From: Thermaerobacter marianensis
Lineage (GTDB): Bacteria > Bacillota > Sulfobacillia > DVGY01
Reading direction: 5' to 3'
Assembly: GCA_020724425.1 (NCBI GenBank)
Contig: DYGY01000012.1
Span: 1-57,977, forward strand
Length of the DNA: 57,977 nucleotides
Part shown: positions 8,456 to 19,033 of the stretch, piece by piece
How the letters are laid out: each line of letters opens with the position of its first letter
Numbering within the stretch: position 1 is the stretch's first letter
Notes under the pieces: model-generated
Told to the model about the DNA's origin: nothing
What the model saw: the letters and a program-made list of their open reading frames with translations, nothing else
The model's database searches: none
Made by a program: the position numbers and the translations under genes

Positions 8456-8484
8456 TTGTTGACAGCGAAAAGTATCTGTATAAT
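8456..8484 (+). promoter_or_regulatory. Sigma-A-type promoter of lepA-hemW
   Basis: TTGTTG at 8456-8461, 17 bases, then TATAAT at 8479-8484. A TTGACA at 8459-8464 overlaps but has only a 14-base spacer. It lies 35 bases upstream of lepA. Confidence 0.6.
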
Positions 8485-8519
8485 TAGATGTCAAGTATTG
8501 CAGCATTGGGGGAGAGGCC

Positions 8520-10322
8520 ATGATTCCACAAAAAAATATTAGAAACTTCTCAATTATTGCTCACATAGATCATGGGAAATCTACTCTGGCGGATCGTTTG
8601 CTTCAGCATACAGGTACTGTTGCTGACAGAGAGATGCAGGAGCAGTTGCTTGATCAGATGGATTTAGAGAGGGAACGAGGTATCACTATTAAGGCTCAGG
8701 CTGTTAGGCTTGATTACAGAGCTCAGGATGGCCAAGGTTATGAGCTTAACCTTATTGATACTCCCGGGCACGTGGATTTTTCTTATGAGGTTTCAAGGAG
8801 TTTAGCCGCCTGTGAAGGTGCTCTTCTAGTTATTGATGCTGCTCAGGGTGTTGAGGCACAGACGTTAGCTAATTTGTATTTGGCTTTAGAACATGATCTA
8901 GAGATTATACCAGTTATCAACAAAATTGATCTTCCCAATGCAAGACCTGATGAGGTAAAGGAAGAGCTGGTTGAAATAGGTCTTGACCCTGATGATGCTA
9001 TCTTGGTGTCTGCTAAGGAAGGCTGGGGTATTGATGATGTTCTTGAAGCTATCGTTAAGAGGGTTCCAGCTCCAAAAGGCGATTTGGAAGCTCCTTTAAG
9101 GGCTTTAATTTTTGATTCCCACTTTGATTCATATAAAGGGGTTATTGCTTATATAAGGTTAGTTGATGGTGTGGTTAGACCAGGTATGGAAATTCGCATG
9201 ATGGCCGGGAAGAAGACTTTTGAGGTTACGGATGTGGGATATTTTAGGCCTAAAGGAGTGGCTGTACCTGAATTGAGAACTGGTGAGGTTGGTTTTTTAG
9301 CCGCTACTGTTAAGGATGTAAGGGACTGTAGGGTGGGTGACACCATTACAGAGGCAAAAAGACCGGCTAGTCAGCCTTTGCCAGGGTATCGTAAGGCTTT
9401 ACCTATGGTTTTTGCTGGTATCTATCCTGTGGATACTGCGGATTATGAGGATTTAAGGGAAGCTTTGGAGAAGTTGCAGCTCAATGATGCTTCTTTAGCT
9501 TTTGAACCTGAGACTTCAGAGGCTCTTGGGTTTGGTTTTCGTTGTGGTTTCTTAGGTCTTTTGCATATGGAGATTATTAGGGAAAGACTTGAAAGAGAGT
9601 ATCAATTGGAGATTTTGACTACTGCCCCTAGTGTTGAGTATCATGTGACTCTTGAGAGTGGTAATGAGTTAATTGTTGATAATCCGGCTGATTTACCTCA
9701 ACCACACGAGATTGCTATGATTGCTGAGCCTGTGGTTCTTGCTAGCATTATGACTCCTGCGGAGTATGTGGGCGCGGTTATGGAGCTTTGTCAGGAGCGT
9801 AGGGGTACTTATGTAACTATGGAGTATCCCACTCCCAATAGGGTGCATGTCCAGTACAAACTGCCTCTAGCAGAGATTATGTATGATTTCTTTGACTTAC
9901 TTAAGTCTAGGACAAGGGGTTATGCTACCTTAGACTATTCTTTAGCTGGGTATCAACCGGGAGATATGGTTAGGTTAGATATTCTCGTTGGTGGACAAAA
10001 GGTTGATGCTTTATCCGTTATTGTTCACAGAGAAAAGAGCCAGATCAGAGGTAGGCAGTTAGTAGAGAAGTTAAGAAGTATTATACCTAGACAAATGTTT
10101 GAAGTTCCTATTCAAGCTAGTATCGGTCAGAAGGTTATTGCTAGGGAAACTGTTAAGGCTATACGTAAAGATGTTTTAGCCAAGTGTTATGGTGGAGATA
10201 TCAGCCGTAAGAGGAAGCTTCTAGAGAAACAGAAGGAAGGCAAGAAGCGGATGAAGCAGGTTGGTAATGTGGAGATCCCTCAGGAAGCCTTTATGGCTGT
10301 ATTGAAGGTAGATGAAGATTAA
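8520..10322 (+). CDS. lepA: Elongation factor 4 (LepA)
   Basis: Translational GTPase that remodels or back-translocates ribosomes under stress. The 600-residue length is typical. The G-domain motifs are all present: AHIDHGKS at 14-21, DTPGH near 81, NKID near 136. The LepA-specific C-terminal domain closes with [16 protein letters not shown]. The ATG at 8520 follows GGGGGAGAGG. The stop overlaps the hemW start by one base (TAATG), so the two genes are translationally coupled, an arrangement conserved in many Bacillota. Confidence 0.97.
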   Translation: MIPQKNIRNFSIIAHIDHGKSTLADRLLQHTGTVADREMQEQLLDQMDLERERGITIKAQAVRLDYRAQDGQGYELNLIDTPGHVDFSYEVSRSLAACEGALLVIDAAQGVEAQTLANLYLALEHDLEIIPVINKIDLPNARPDEVKEELVEIGLDPDDAILVSAKEGWGIDDVLEAIVKRVPAPKGDLEAPLRALIFDSHFDSYKGVIAYIRLVDGVVRPGMEIRMMAGKKTFEVTDVGYFRPKGVAVPELRTGEVGFLAATVKDVRDCRVGDTITEAKRPASQPLPGYRKALPMVFAGIYPVDTADYEDLREALEKLQLNDASLAFEPETSEALGFGFRCGFLGLLHMEIIRERLEREYQLEILTTAPSVEYHVTLESGNELIVDNPADLPQPHEIAMIAEPVVLASIMTPAEYVGAVMELCQERRGTYVTMEYPTPNRVHVQYKLPLAEIMYDFFDLLKSRTRGYATLDYSLAGYQPGDMVRLDILVGGQKVDALSVIVHREKSQIRGRQLVEKLRSIIPRQMFEVPIQASIGQKVIARETVKAIRKDVLAKCYGGDISRKRKLLEKQKEGKKRMKQVGNVEIPQEAFMAVLKVDED

Positions 10323-11443
10323 TGTTTGGGATGTATATCCATATTCCCTACTGTACTCGCAAATGCTACTATTGTGACTTTAATTCTTATGCTCTTAAAG
10401 GTTCACTAAAAGAGTATCTTGAGGCTTTAAAAAGAGAAATATATCTATATGGACAATTTGGTTTTAGGGAGCTTTCTAGCATATATTTTGGTGGAGGGAC
10501 TCCCTCTTTATGTTCTCCAGAAGAGATTAGGGAGGTATTAGAGAAGGTTAGAGAGCTTTTTTTTGTACCCGATGATGTTGAAATTACTCTAGAAGCTAAT
10601 CCGGAGGGTCTGTCTTTGGAGAGGTTGTCGGGATATAGGGATGTTGGAATTAATCGCCTAAGTATTGGTTTGCAGGCTACAGATGAGGAGATTCTTAAAT
10701 CTCTAGGAAGACCACACAGTTTAGAGGATTTCTCTTTAGCCTATCAATGGGCTAATCAAGCTGGATTTGAAAATATTAATGTGGATTTGATTTTTGCTTT
10801 GCCTAATCAAAGCTTTATACAATGGCAGGAATCCCTAAAGTATGTGGCTGAATTAGCTCCAACTCATGTGTCACTATATAATTTGGAGATTCATCCCGAT
10901 ACTCTTTTTCATAAGTGGTTTAATCAGGGAAAGTTAAGGGCAAAAGAGGATGAAGAAGAGTTAGAACAATACGTATGGGCTATTGAGTATCTTCAAGGGA
11001 AAGGTTATCAGCATTATGAAGTATCTAATTTTGCTCTTCTAGGAAGGCAAGCAAAGCATAATCTTGTATACTGGCACAATCAGCATTACTTTGGTCTAGG
11101 TGCCGGTGCTAGTGGTTTTATATCCGGAGAGAGAACACTGAATGTGAGAAATCCTGAGGAGTATATAACTCTATTACAGCAAAACATATTACCTTATGCT
11201 GAACGTTTTGAGGTAACTAAAGAGATTGAGATGTCTGAGACGATGTTTATGGGTCTTAGATTGCTTGAAGGGGTTTCTTTAGAGATGTTTCAGAAACGCT
11301 TTGGTATAAGTCCCTATAGTATCTGGGGTCAGGAAATTGAAGATTTGGTTGCTAAAGGTTATCTAGAGACATCTAATACTCATCTAAGGTTAAGCAGGAA
11401 GGGGCTACCCCTAGCCAATCAGGTTTTTATGGCTTTTGTCTGA
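10322..11443 (+). CDS. hemW: HemW-type radical SAM heme chaperone
   Basis: Radical SAM protein of the coproporphyrinogen-oxidase-like family, inferred to be the heme-transfer chaperone HemW and not a true HemN. The 4Fe-4S motif CTRKCYYCDF near residues 11-20 has CxxxCxxC followed by Asp-Phe, lacking the fourth cysteine of HemN (CxxxCxxCxC). Other core motifs are YFGGGTPSL, LEANPEG, RLSIGLQ and the C-terminal HemN region KHNLVYW. Length 373 is normal. The ATG at 10322 overlaps the lepA stop; ATG 10331 is an alternative start. Confidence 0.9.
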   Translation: MFGMYIHIPYCTRKCYYCDFNSYALKGSLKEYLEALKREIYLYGQFGFRELSSIYFGGGTPSLCSPEEIREVLEKVRELFFVPDDVEITLEANPEGLSLERLSGYRDVGINRLSIGLQATDEEILKSLGRPHSLEDFSLAYQWANQAGFENINVDLIFALPNQSFIQWQESLKYVAELAPTHVSLYNLEIHPDTLFHKWFNQGKLRAKEDEEELEQYVWAIEYLQGKGYQHYEVSNFALLGRQAKHNLVYWHNQHYFGLGAGASGFISGERTLNVRNPEEYITLLQQNILPYAERFEVTKEIEMSETMFMGLRLLEGVSLEMFQKRFGISPYSIWGQEIEDLVAKGYLETSNTHLRLSRKGLPLANQVFMAFV

Positions 11444-11448
11444 GCTGC

Positions 11449-11477
11449 TTGACAAAGAGAAGCAGTGGTGGTATTTT
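11449..11477 (+). promoter_or_regulatory. Sigma-A-type promoter of the hrcA heat-shock operon
   Basis: TTGACA at 11449-11454, 17 bases, TATTTT at 11472-11477. The CIRCE operator begins 12 bases after the -10 hexamer, which places it over the transcription start. Confidence 0.8.
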
Positions 11478-11489
11478 TTTAGTTAAGAG

Positions 11490-11516
11490 TTAGCACTCAC
11501 GAAGATAGAGTGCTAA
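11490..11516 (+). promoter_or_regulatory. CIRCE operator (HrcA binding site)
   Basis: TTAGCACTC at 11490-11498, nine bases, GAGTGCTAA at 11508-11516. Both arms match the CIRCE consensus exactly. It lies between the promoter and hrcA, so HrcA should repress its own operon. Confidence 0.97.
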
Positions 11517-11530
11517 CGGAGGTGGTATGT

Positions 11531-12565
11531 ATGGAGCTTGATCAAAGAAAACAGAGGGTGTTAAGGGCTATAATCATTGATTATATCTCTACAGCTGAAC
11601 CTGTGGGGTCAAGGACTCTAGCTAAGAAGTATGATATTGGTGTTAGTTCAGCTACTATCCGTAATGAGATGTCTGATCTAGAGGAAATGGGATATCTTGA
11701 ACAACCTCATACTTCAGCTGGGAGGGTTCCTTCTGATCGGGGGTATCGTTTTTATGTGGATTCTCTGATGGAAGGTATTCAGCTAGAAGAACAGGAAGTT
11801 GGCGTGATCAAGAGTCTATATAAATCGAAGGTGAAGGAATTTGAGTCAGTTGTGAAACAGACTGCGAGGGTGTTGTCTCAGACTTCTGACTATTTGGCAT
11901 TGGTTCAGGGACCAAGACTAAAAGAATCTGTTTTTCGTTATCTGCAGTTGTTGCCTTTATCTGAGAGCAAGGCCTTACTGGTTCTTGTTACTGAGGATGG
12001 TTTTGTTCAGAACAAGGTGATTGATGTGCATGGCTATGCTGATGTGCAGGAATTACAAAGTGTTTCGATGATTCTTAATAACTATTTACAGGGACATACT
12101 TTAGGAACTATTGGGCGAGGAGCTCTTAGGGATCTTTTAACAGAGTTATCTAGTTACCAGCGGTTCTTAAAAGAGCTGATGGAGGGTCTTGAGGTTACTT
12201 CATCTGGATCAGATGGAGAGAAGATATATCTAGGGGGTACTGCCAATATTATTAAGCAGCCGGAGTTTCAGGATGTTGTGAGGCTGCAGAATATCTTAAG
12301 TACTCTTGAGCAAGAGGCTTTGATTTACGATTTGCTTTCCCATAATGATTTTGGTAGGGGTGTTTCTATCCAGATTGGTGGCGAGAATTCTCTACCAGAG
12401 TTGCAGGAGTGTAGTATTGTGAGTGCTACCTATACTCTTGAGGGAAAGACTGTGGGCAAGCTGGCTGTCATTGGTCCTAAGAGGATGAACTACCCGAGGG
12501 TAATTGCTCTAGTTGATGTGGTGACTAGGAGCTTGAGTGAGTTTCTTGCTGATTCTTTGAGGTAG
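11531..12565 (+). CDS. hrcA: Heat-inducible transcription repressor HrcA
   Basis: Repressor that binds CIRCE and depends on chaperone for folding. The 344-residue protein has the N-terminal winged helix (VSSATIRNEMSDLEEMGYL and HTSAGRVPSDRGYRFYVD) and the C-terminal GAF-like dimer domain with VGKLAVIGPKRMNYPR. The start ATG 11531 has GGAGGTGG seven bases upstream; an earlier in-frame ATG at 11510 lies inside CIRCE and is rejected. It is the first gene of the operon, so it is autoregulated through the CIRCE upstream. Confidence 0.97.
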   Translation: MELDQRKQRVLRAIIIDYISTAEPVGSRTLAKKYDIGVSSATIRNEMSDLEEMGYLEQPHTSAGRVPSDRGYRFYVDSLMEGIQLEEQEVGVIKSLYKSKVKEFESVVKQTARVLSQTSDYLALVQGPRLKESVFRYLQLLPLSESKALLVLVTEDGFVQNKVIDVHGYADVQELQSVSMILNNYLQGHTLGTIGRGALRDLLTELSSYQRFLKELMEGLEVTSSGSDGEKIYLGGTANIIKQPEFQDVVRLQNILSTLEQEALIYDLLSHNDFGRGVSIQIGGENSLPELQECSIVSATYTLEGKTVGKLAVIGPKRMNYPRVIALVDVVTRSLSEFLADSLR

Positions 12566-12585
12566 GGGCTTTTGAGACAATTTAA

Positions 12586-12616
12586 GCCACAGCCAGACAG
12601 TTTAGCAGGCTGTGGC
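12586..12616 (+). other. Hairpin between hrcA and grpE, possible mRNA processing or stability element
   Basis: GCCACAGCC at 12586-12594 pairs perfectly with GGCTGTGGC at 12608-12616 with a 13-base loop and no T run. It is unlikely to be a full terminator. Differential stability within hrcA operons is known in Bacillus, though the site there may differ. Confidence 0.55.
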
Positions 12617-12649
12617 ATACTTATGCTTAAGGTGGGGTGAGTATTAGCA

Positions 12650-13168
12650 GTGGTGGATGAAAAGCAGACAGAAGAGAATTTAGAGGTCTTAGAGCAAAGG
12701 GATGACATTGCTTTGCTTGAAGAGAAGAATCAGGTTATATTAGCAGATCTGCAGAGACTACAGGCAGATTTTGCTAACTATCGCAAAAGAGTTAATGCTG
12801 AACAGAGTCGCTTAAAGGATCAAATATTAGCGGAGTTTGCTAAGGAATTCTTGCCTGTTGTGGATAATCTTGAGCGTGCTGTGTCAGCAAAAGATGCTAG
12901 TTCTGAGTCATTAGAACAAGGTGTACGCATGACTATGAAGGGCATTGAAGAGTTATTCCAAAGGCTAGGTATAACTCCGATTGAGGCCTTGGGTCAGCAG
13001 TTTGATCCAAGATTCCATGAAGCAATGCTTCAGGTGGAATCAGAAGAACATGCTAATAATGAGATAGTGGAGGAGCTACAAAAGGGATACATATATCAGG
13101 ATAGGTTGCTCCGTCCTAGTTTAGTTAAGGTTGCTTTGAATGTTAAGGAGGTTAAGAACAATGAGTAA
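12650..13168 (+). CDS. grpE: GrpE nucleotide exchange factor
   Basis: Nucleotide exchange factor that releases ADP from DnaK. The 172-residue protein has a long N-terminal coiled coil ([19 protein letters not shown]) and the C-terminal beta wing including [10 protein letters not shown] and [16 protein letters not shown], all typical of GrpE. Translation starts at GTG 12650 or GTG 12653, after a G-rich Shine-Dalgarno. Its end overlaps dnaK by eight bases, giving coupled translation. It is the second gene under CIRCE control. Confidence 0.95.
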   Translation: MVDEKQTEENLEVLEQRDDIALLEEKNQVILADLQRLQADFANYRKRVNAEQSRLKDQILAEFAKEFLPVVDNLERAVSAKDASSESLEQGVRMTMKGIEELFQRLGITPIEALGQQFDPRFHEAMLQVESEEHANNEIVEELQKGYIYQDRLLRPSLVKVALNVKEVKNNE

Positions 13169-14963
13169 AGTGATTGGAATTGATTTAGGTACTACTAATT
13201 CTGCTGTTGCTTATATGGAGGGTGGCGAAGCAGTAATTATCCCTAATGCTGAGGGTAACAGGACAACTCCTTCTGTTGTTGCTTTTGCTAAGGATGGGGA
13301 GGTTCTTGTTGGTCAGGTAGCTAAGCGTCAGGCTGTTACCAATGCTGATCGGACGGTTAGCTCTATTAAGCGTTATATGGGCACTACCCATAAGGAAGTT
13401 ATTGAAGGCAAGGAGTACACTCCGCAGGAGATTTCTGCCATGATTCTTCAGAAATTAAAAAGGGATGCTGAGGAGTATATTGGTGAGCCCGTTACTCAAG
13501 CTGTAATTACTGTTCCCGCATATTTTACTGATAGTCAGAGACAGGCAACTAAGGATGCTGGTAAGATTGCGGGTCTAGAAGTTCTAAGAATCATTAATGA
13601 GCCAACTGCTGCTTCTCTAGCATATGGTCTTGATAAGGGTGAAGATCACACCATTCTTGTTTATGACTTGGGAGGAGGAACTTTTGATGTCTCTGTCCTT
13701 GAGCTTGGTGAGGGTGTTTTTGAGGTAAAGGCTACAAGTGGTAATAATCGTTTAGGTGGCGATGATTTTGACCAAAGAGTCATTGACTATTTGGCTGATG
13801 AATTTAAGAAAGAGAATGGCATTGATTTAAGAAAGGATCGCATGGCTATGCAGCGCCTTAAAGAGGCTGCAGAAAAAGCCAAGATTGAGCTTTCTAGTGT
13901 GCAGAGCACCAGTATAAATCTGCCTTTTATCACTTCTAATGATACTGGTCCTAAGCATCTGGATATGACTTTGACTAGAGCCAAGTTCAATGAGTTGACC
14001 AGTGATCTGGTTGAAAAAACCATGAGTCCTGTTAAACAGGCTTTGAAGGATGCAGGGACTGAGCCTAAAGATATCGACAAGGTGATTCTAGTAGGTGGTT
14101 CAACTCGTATTCCTGCTGTACAGGAGGCTGTTAAGAAGGTTCTTGGTAAAGAACCTTATAAGGGAATTAATCCTGATGAGGTAGTTGCCATGGGTGCAGC
14201 TATTCAGGCTGGTGTACTGACTGGTGAGGTAAAGGATGTTCTCTTGTTAGATGTTACTCCTCTGTCACTGGGTATTGAGACTCTAGGTGGAGTTTTTACA
14301 AAGCTTATTGAGAGGAATACAACTATTCCAACATCTAAGAGTCAGGTCTTTAGCACTGCAGCTGATAACCAGACTCAGGTTGACATTCATGTCTTACAGG
14401 GTGAGAGAGCTTTAGCGAGGGATAACAAGACTTTAGGTCGCTTTATTCTTGATGGTATTCCACCGGCACCAAGAGGTATTCCTCAGATTGAGGTTTCTTT
14501 TGATATTGATGTTAATGGTATTGTTAATGTTTCTGCCAAGGACCTTGGTACTGGTAAGGAACAGAAGATCACCATTACTGCTTCTAGTGGCTTAAGTGAT
14601 GAGGATATTGAAAAGATGGTTCAGGACGCTGAGTCAAGAGCTGAAGAAGACAAGAAGCGACTAGAGGAGATTGAAACAAGAAACACTGCTGACTCTACTG
14701 TGTATAATGCTAAGAAGACAGCTAATGACCTTAAGGAAAAGGTTAGTGAGGAAAAGCTTGAGGCTCTAAATCAGGCAACAAGTGAGCTAGAGGAAGCCCT
14801 TAAGGGTGATGATGTTGAAAAGATGAGGGAGTTAACTGAGGCTTTAACCCAGAAGCTTTATGAGGTTGCTTCAGAAGCATATGCTCAAAGTGAAGGTCAG
14901 GAAACACCTGATATGGAAGATGAGACTGTCGTTGATGCAGAGTATGAGGAGAAGGATAAATAA
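13161..14963 (+). CDS. dnaK: Chaperone DnaK (Hsp70)
   Basis: ATP-dependent Hsp70 chaperone working with DnaJ and GrpE. The 600-residue protein has the phosphate-1 motif [14 protein letters not shown] at the N terminus, [12 protein letters not shown] near 175, [13 protein letters not shown] near 310, and the substrate domain from about residue 365. The lid ends with the usual acidic tail. ATG 13161 is chosen because AAGGAGG lies upstream and DnaK proteins begin [10 protein letters not shown]; it overlaps grpE by eight bases. Length suggests the Gram-positive form lacking a 24-residue insert. Confidence 0.98.
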   Translation: MSKVIGIDLGTTNSAVAYMEGGEAVIIPNAEGNRTTPSVVAFAKDGEVLVGQVAKRQAVTNADRTVSSIKRYMGTTHKEVIEGKEYTPQEISAMILQKLKRDAEEYIGEPVTQAVITVPAYFTDSQRQATKDAGKIAGLEVLRIINEPTAASLAYGLDKGEDHTILVYDLGGGTFDVSVLELGEGVFEVKATSGNNRLGGDDFDQRVIDYLADEFKKENGIDLRKDRMAMQRLKEAAEKAKIELSSVQSTSINLPFITSNDTGPKHLDMTLTRAKFNELTSDLVEKTMSPVKQALKDAGTEPKDIDKVILVGGSTRIPAVQEAVKKVLGKEPYKGINPDEVVAMGAAIQAGVLTGEVKDVLLLDVTPLSLGIETLGGVFTKLIERNTTIPTSKSQVFSTAADNQTQVDIHVLQGERALARDNKTLGRFILDGIPPAPRGIPQIEVSFDIDVNGIVNVSAKDLGTGKEQKITITASSGLSDEDIEKMVQDAESRAEEDKKRLEEIETRNTADSTVYNAKKTANDLKEKVSEEKLEALNQATSELEEALKGDDVEKMRELTEALTQKLYEVASEAYAQSEGQETPDMEDETVVDAEYEEKDK

Positions 14964-14976
14964 GGTGGTGTAGTTT

Positions 14977-16086
14977 GTGGCCAAGAAGGACTATTATGAG
15001 GTCCTAGGCGTATCTAAAGGGGCGTCTGCTGACGAGATAAAGAAGGCATATCGTAAATTAGCCAGGCAATATCATCCCGATGCGAATCGTGATGACCCTG
15101 ATGCGGCAGATAAGTTTAAGGAAGTCAAGGAAGCTTATGAGGTACTGCATGATGAGCAGAAGCGTGAACGTTATGATCGTTATGGTCATGCGGGTGTTGA
15201 ACAGGAATTTGCTGGTGGTGCAGGCTATGGTGGCTTTGAGGATATCTTTGATAGCTTCTTTGGCGGCTTTGGTGGTGGTCGCAGAGGTGCTTCTGTTAAT
15301 AGAGGGGCAGATCTTCGTTATGATCTAAGTGTAACTTTTGAGGAAGCTGCCTTTGGTGTGGAAAAGGAACTGGCCATACCTAAGTTAACTGTATGTTCAA
15401 CCTGTGATGGCTCTGGGGCTAAGCCTGGTACCCATCCTGATACCTGTCCTGTCTGTCATGGTGCTGGTCAAGTAAAGGCCGCTTCGGATACTCCTTTTGG
15501 ACGATTTATGAGTGTACAGACATGTAGTCATTGTCGTGGTACCGGTCAGGTTATTGAAGAGAAGTGTCCGGAATGTTTGGGTAGAGGCAGGGTTAAGAAG
15601 ACTAAGAAGATTAGTATCAAGGTTGAACCTGGAATCAGTGATGGTATGCGGCTTAGAGTGCCAGGTGAGGGAGAAGCTGGTGAAAGAGGTGGCCCTCCAG
15701 GAGATCTCTACATCTTTGTACATGTGCGTCCTCATAGGGTCTTTAAGCGTCAGGATGATGATGTAATCTCAGAAATCAAGATAGATATGGTTCAGGCAGC
15801 TCTTGGAGATTCTCTTGAGGTTGAGACTCTTGATGGTCTGGTTAATGTTAATATTCCTGCAGGGACACAACATGGAACCTATTTAAGGTTAAAGGGTAAG
15901 GGTATGCCAAGGTTTCGTTCTGTGGGACGTGGTGATCATCGTCTCTTAATCAAGGTTGATATCCCTAAGAATCTATCTGATGAAGAAAAGGAACTATTGA
16001 TGAAACTTGGTGAATTAAGAGGACTAAAGATTGATGCACAGGACAAAGGTTTCTTTGATAGAATGAAGGATGTTTTTAATAAGTAG
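14977..16086 (+). CDS. dnaJ: Chaperone DnaJ (Hsp40)
   Basis: Co-chaperone that stimulates DnaK ATPase. The 369-residue type I protein has the J domain with the HPD motif (YHPDANRDD) near residue 32, a Gly/Phe-rich linker, four CxxCxGxG zinc repeats ([32 protein letters not shown]) and the C-terminal substrate domain. The start is GTG 14977 after AAGGTGG. It lies 13 bases after dnaK and is immediately followed by prmA. Confidence 0.97.
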   Translation: MAKKDYYEVLGVSKGASADEIKKAYRKLARQYHPDANRDDPDAADKFKEVKEAYEVLHDEQKRERYDRYGHAGVEQEFAGGAGYGGFEDIFDSFFGGFGGGRRGASVNRGADLRYDLSVTFEEAAFGVEKELAIPKLTVCSTCDGSGAKPGTHPDTCPVCHGAGQVKAASDTPFGRFMSVQTCSHCRGTGQVIEEKCPECLGRGRVKKTKKISIKVEPGISDGMRLRVPGEGEAGERGGPPGDLYIFVHVRPHRVFKRQDDDVISEIKIDMVQAALGDSLEVETLDGLVNVNIPAGTQHGTYLRLKGKGMPRFRSVGRGDHRLLIKVDIPKNLSDEEKELLMKLGELRGLKIDAQDKGFFDRMKDVFNK

Positions 16087-16095
16087 GTGGAAAAT

Positions 16096-16956
16096 ATGCA
16101 ATGGATAGAGATTACTGTTAATACAGATCCTCTGTTTACTGAAGCAGTGACAGCGGTTGTGTTAGATTTAGGTTCTAATGGGGTAATTGATGATAATCCC
16201 GGTCAGATTCGCGCGTATTTTCCTGCTGATGAATATGATGAAGCTTTAGTAAATGAACGGATTATACGGGCTCTGCAGGATTTTCTTTCAGGATTTCCTG
16301 GGGGCCCGTTCCCCATTTTTACTGTTAGTCAGCAGGAGGTAGAAGAAGAAGACTGGGCTACAGCATGGAAACAATATTATCATGCTACTCGCATAGGTGA
16401 AAGGCTTGTGATAGTGCCTTCCTGGGAGGAATATCTACCTTTGGAAAAAGACCTTGTTATTAAGCTTGATCCTGGTATGGCTTTTGGCACAGGTACTCAC
16501 TCTAGCACATCTCTAGCTTTAATGCTACTAGAGAAGTACTTGCAGCCTGGGTCTCTCGTGCTTGATTTAGGGACTGGTTCTGGTATATTAAGTATTGCAG
16601 CTAGAAAGCTTGGCGCCAAGAGAGCCATAGGTCTTGATATTGATCCTGTAGCTATCAGGGTGGCAAAGGAGAATGTCGCCGAGAATTCCTTGAATGAGAT
16701 TGAGCTATATGTGTCTGATATAAGGGATTTTCAGAGTGTTAGTGAGTTTGATTTGGTTATTGCTAATCTGACTGCTGGAATCATTTTGGCAAATGGTTCT
16801 GAGATTGCAAAGTTTGCAAAAAACCTCATTCTCTCAGGGATTATTGTTGAGAAGTGGCCAATGGTAGAGGAATTCTTTCTTTCACTAGGCTATAGAGTAA
16901 GGGAAGTTCATACTGAGAATGACTGGTTGGCTGCCTGTCTAACCAGAGAGTTTTAG
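16096..16956 (+). CDS. prmA: Ribosomal protein L11 methyltransferase
   Basis: SAM-dependent methyltransferase that modifies ribosomal protein L11. The protein of about 286 residues contains LDPGMAFGTGTHSSTSLAL, the SAM loop VLDLGTGSGILSIAARKLGA, and NLTAGIIL in place of the usual NI(L/V)A motif. ATG 16096 is preferred because GTAGGTGG lies six bases upstream and the family begins with MxWxEI; GTG 16087 overlaps that ribosome binding site. It follows dnaJ directly, an order found in many Bacillota, so it is likely co-induced on heat shock. Confidence 0.94.
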   Translation: MQWIEITVNTDPLFTEAVTAVVLDLGSNGVIDDNPGQIRAYFPADEYDEALVNERIIRALQDFLSGFPGGPFPIFTVSQQEVEEEDWATAWKQYYHATRIGERLVIVPSWEEYLPLEKDLVIKLDPGMAFGTGTHSSTSLALMLLEKYLQPGSLVLDLGTGSGILSIAARKLGAKRAIGLDIDPVAIRVAKENVAENSLNEIELYVSDIRDFQSVSEFDLVIANLTAGIILANGSEIAKFAKNLILSGIIVEKWPMVEEFFLSLGYRVREVHTENDWLAACLTREF

Positions 16957-16973
16957 AAGAGGAGGCGGCGCTG

Positions 16974-17699
16974 ATGCACCGCTTTTTTGTTAATGAAAAG
17001 GGAAAAGAAGAATTCTCTTTTAGGGAAGAACAGTTTCACTATCTTGTTAATGTCTTAAGGATGAAGGTAGGGGAGAGACTGGTTATAGTTACAGTTGATC
17101 AACTACAATATCTAGGTGAAATAGTTGAGATTACCGATGAGGTTAGGGTCAGAGTTGTAGAAGCTTTACAGAAATCTTCAGAGTCTCCTTTATCAATTAA
17201 CCTAGTTCAGGGTATAGCTAAAGGTGACAAGATGGATTACATTATTCAAAAAGCTACTGAACTGGGAGTACATAGAATTATACCTCTTTTGAGCCAATAT
17301 ACGGTAGTACAGCTTAAAGGTGAAAAGAAAGAGAAGAAGCAAGAGAGATGGCAAAAGATTGCTTTGGCTGCTGCTCAACAGGCTCAACGGGTGAAAGTGC
17401 CAGAGGTTAGGATTGTTTCTTCTTTGCAGGAAGTATTAGAGGGCATGTCTTTTGAGGATATGGGCATCATTTTTTATGAAAAGGAATCTAAAGGATTAAA
17501 AGAGGTTCTCAATCTGTCTCCTTCAGGTGAAGTGTATGTATTTATTGGACCTGAGGGAGGTTGGCATGAAAAAGAAGTAGAAATGTTAAAACGGGCTGGT
17601 GCCATTAGTGCTGGTTTAGGAAATAGAATCTTAAGGACAGAGACTGCTGCTCTAACTGCTTTGGCCATATTGCAGTATCAATGGGGAGATTTAGGATAG
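16974..17699 (+). CDS. rsmE: 16S rRNA (uracil-1498-N3)-methyltransferase
   Basis: SPOUT-class methyltransferase for U1498 of 16S rRNA. The 241-residue protein begins HRFFVNEK with a PUA-like domain, and the C-terminal knot carries FIGPEGGWHEKEVEML and LGNRILRTETAALTAL, the RsmE hallmark. An earlier segment KMDYIIQKATELGV is also typical. ATG 16974 follows GAGGAGG. The 3' end is 11 bases from the mtaB start, continuing the chaperone transcript. Confidence 0.95.
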   Translation: MHRFFVNEKGKEEFSFREEQFHYLVNVLRMKVGERLVIVTVDQLQYLGEIVEITDEVRVRVVEALQKSSESPLSINLVQGIAKGDKMDYIIQKATELGVHRIIPLLSQYTVVQLKGEKKEKKQERWQKIALAAAQQAQRVKVPEVRIVSSLQEVLEGMSFEDMGIIFYEKESKGLKEVLNLSPSGEVYVFIGPEGGWHEKEVEMLKRAGAISAGLGNRILRTETAALTALAILQYQWGDLG

Positions 17700-17710
17700 G
17701 GGTGTATTGT

Positions 17711-19018
17711 GTGAAAAGGGTTGCTGTTCATACCTTGGGCTGTAAGGTGAATCAGTATGATTCAGAAGGTATGTTAAATAAGTTTAGAGAGAACGGGTAT
17801 CAGGTTGTAGATTTTGATGAAGAAGCTGAAGTTTACCTAGTTAATACCTGTACGGTTACACATCAGGGAGACAGAAAATCAAGGCAGTTTATCCGAAAAG
17901 CTAAGAGACAGAATCCTGATGCTGTTGTGGTTGTTGCCGGATGCTATCCTCAAGTTTCACCAGAAGAGGTTAAGGAAATTGAAGGTGTAGATCTTCTAAT
18001 TGGTAATGCAGAAAGAGCCAACATTGTGGAGTTAGTAGAGGAGAGAAGGCAGCATAAAGATGAGGCGCCACTGGTGAGTGTTAAGGACATCTTCCATATT
18101 GATGACTTTGAGGAGCTCCCTATTGGTGAGTTCATTGGTAGGACAAGAGCTGCCTTGAAGGTGCAGGAAGGTTGTAAGGAGTTCTGCAGCTACTGCATTA
18201 TCCCTTATGCTAGGGGTAATGTGCGAAGCAGAAAGCTAGAGGATGCTGTAGTTGAAGCACAAAGATTGGCTGATAACGGATTTAAGGAATTGGTTGTGAC
18301 AGGTATTCATCTTGGAGCATATGGCCGGGATTTACCAGAACCAATTAGTTTAGCTGATCTTCTAGAGAACTTGATTGAGGTTAAGGGTCTTGAACGTATT
18401 CGTATTAGTTCTATAGAACCCATGGATGTTGATGAGAGAACTTTGGAGGTCATGAGTAGTTCTTCTAAGATCTGTCCTCATTTGCATTTGCCTTTACAGA
18501 GTGGTTCTGATAGTATTTTAGAGGCTATGCGCAGAAGATATACTACAGCAGAGTTCAGATATATTGTTGACAAAGCGAGAGCCTTGATGCCTAATATTGC
18601 TATTACTACAGATATTATGGTTGGTTTCCCTGGAGAGACAGAGGAAAACTTCATGGAGACATATAAATTTGCTGAAGAAATAGCCTTTACTAAGATACAT
18701 GTTTTTCCCTATTCAAAGAGACAGGGAACCCTAGCGGCACGGATGCCTGATCAGATAGATGCAAGAATTAAGAATGAACGGGTTGAGAAGCTATCTAATT
18801 TATCTAATCTTCTGGTTCACAGGTATCAGGAACAGTTTGTTGGTGAAGTTGTTGAGGTCTTAGTTGAACATGACAGTGCTTTTCCCGGACAGTTTGAAGG
18901 TTTAACTGACACCTATCTCAGAGTGGTGTTTGCCGGGAGTTCTGAACTAAGAAATGAGATAGTTTCTGTAAGGATTATTGGTTTAGGTGAGGAGTATGTG
19001 AAGGGAGAATTACTGTAA
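17711..19018 (+). CDS. mtaB: tRNA t6A37 methylthiotransferase MtaB
   Basis: Radical SAM methylthiotransferase that converts t6A to ms2t6A at position 37 of tRNAs. The 435-residue protein has an N-terminal MTTase domain (TLGCKVNQYDSEGM, VNTCTVT, VVAGCYPQ; cysteines for a second 4Fe-4S cluster), the radical SAM motif CKEFCSYCIIPYARG near 158, and a C-terminal TRAM-like domain. GTG 17711 is chosen because homologs start just before AVHTLGCKVN; the upstream in-frame ATG at 17681 overlaps rsmE. It ends the chaperone-associated cluster as far as spacing shows. Confidence 0.93.
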   Translation: MKRVAVHTLGCKVNQYDSEGMLNKFRENGYQVVDFDEEAEVYLVNTCTVTHQGDRKSRQFIRKAKRQNPDAVVVVAGCYPQVSPEEVKEIEGVDLLIGNAERANIVELVEERRQHKDEAPLVSVKDIFHIDDFEELPIGEFIGRTRAALKVQEGCKEFCSYCIIPYARGNVRSRKLEDAVVEAQRLADNGFKELVVTGIHLGAYGRDLPEPISLADLLENLIEVKGLERIRISSIEPMDVDERTLEVMSSSSKICPHLHLPLQSGSDSILEAMRRRYTTAEFRYIVDKARALMPNIAITTDIMVGFPGETEENFMETYKFAEEIAFTKIHVFPYSKRQGTLAARMPDQIDARIKNERVEKLSNLSNLLVHRYQEQFVGEVVEVLVEHDSAFPGQFEGLTDTYLRVVFAGSSELRNEIVSVRIIGLGEEYVKGELL

Positions 19019-19033
19019 AGGAGTGTGGCTTGA

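Noticed and set aside
13787-14080. Long reverse frame inside dnaK
   Set aside because: It lies completely inside a strongly conserved gene, has Ser/Leu-rich composition expected for an antisense shadow, and no ribosome binding site.
15080-15766. Forward and reverse frames inside dnaJ
   Set aside because: Their Met/Arg/Val-rich composition reflects the codon pattern of the zinc-repeat region of DnaJ read in other frames.
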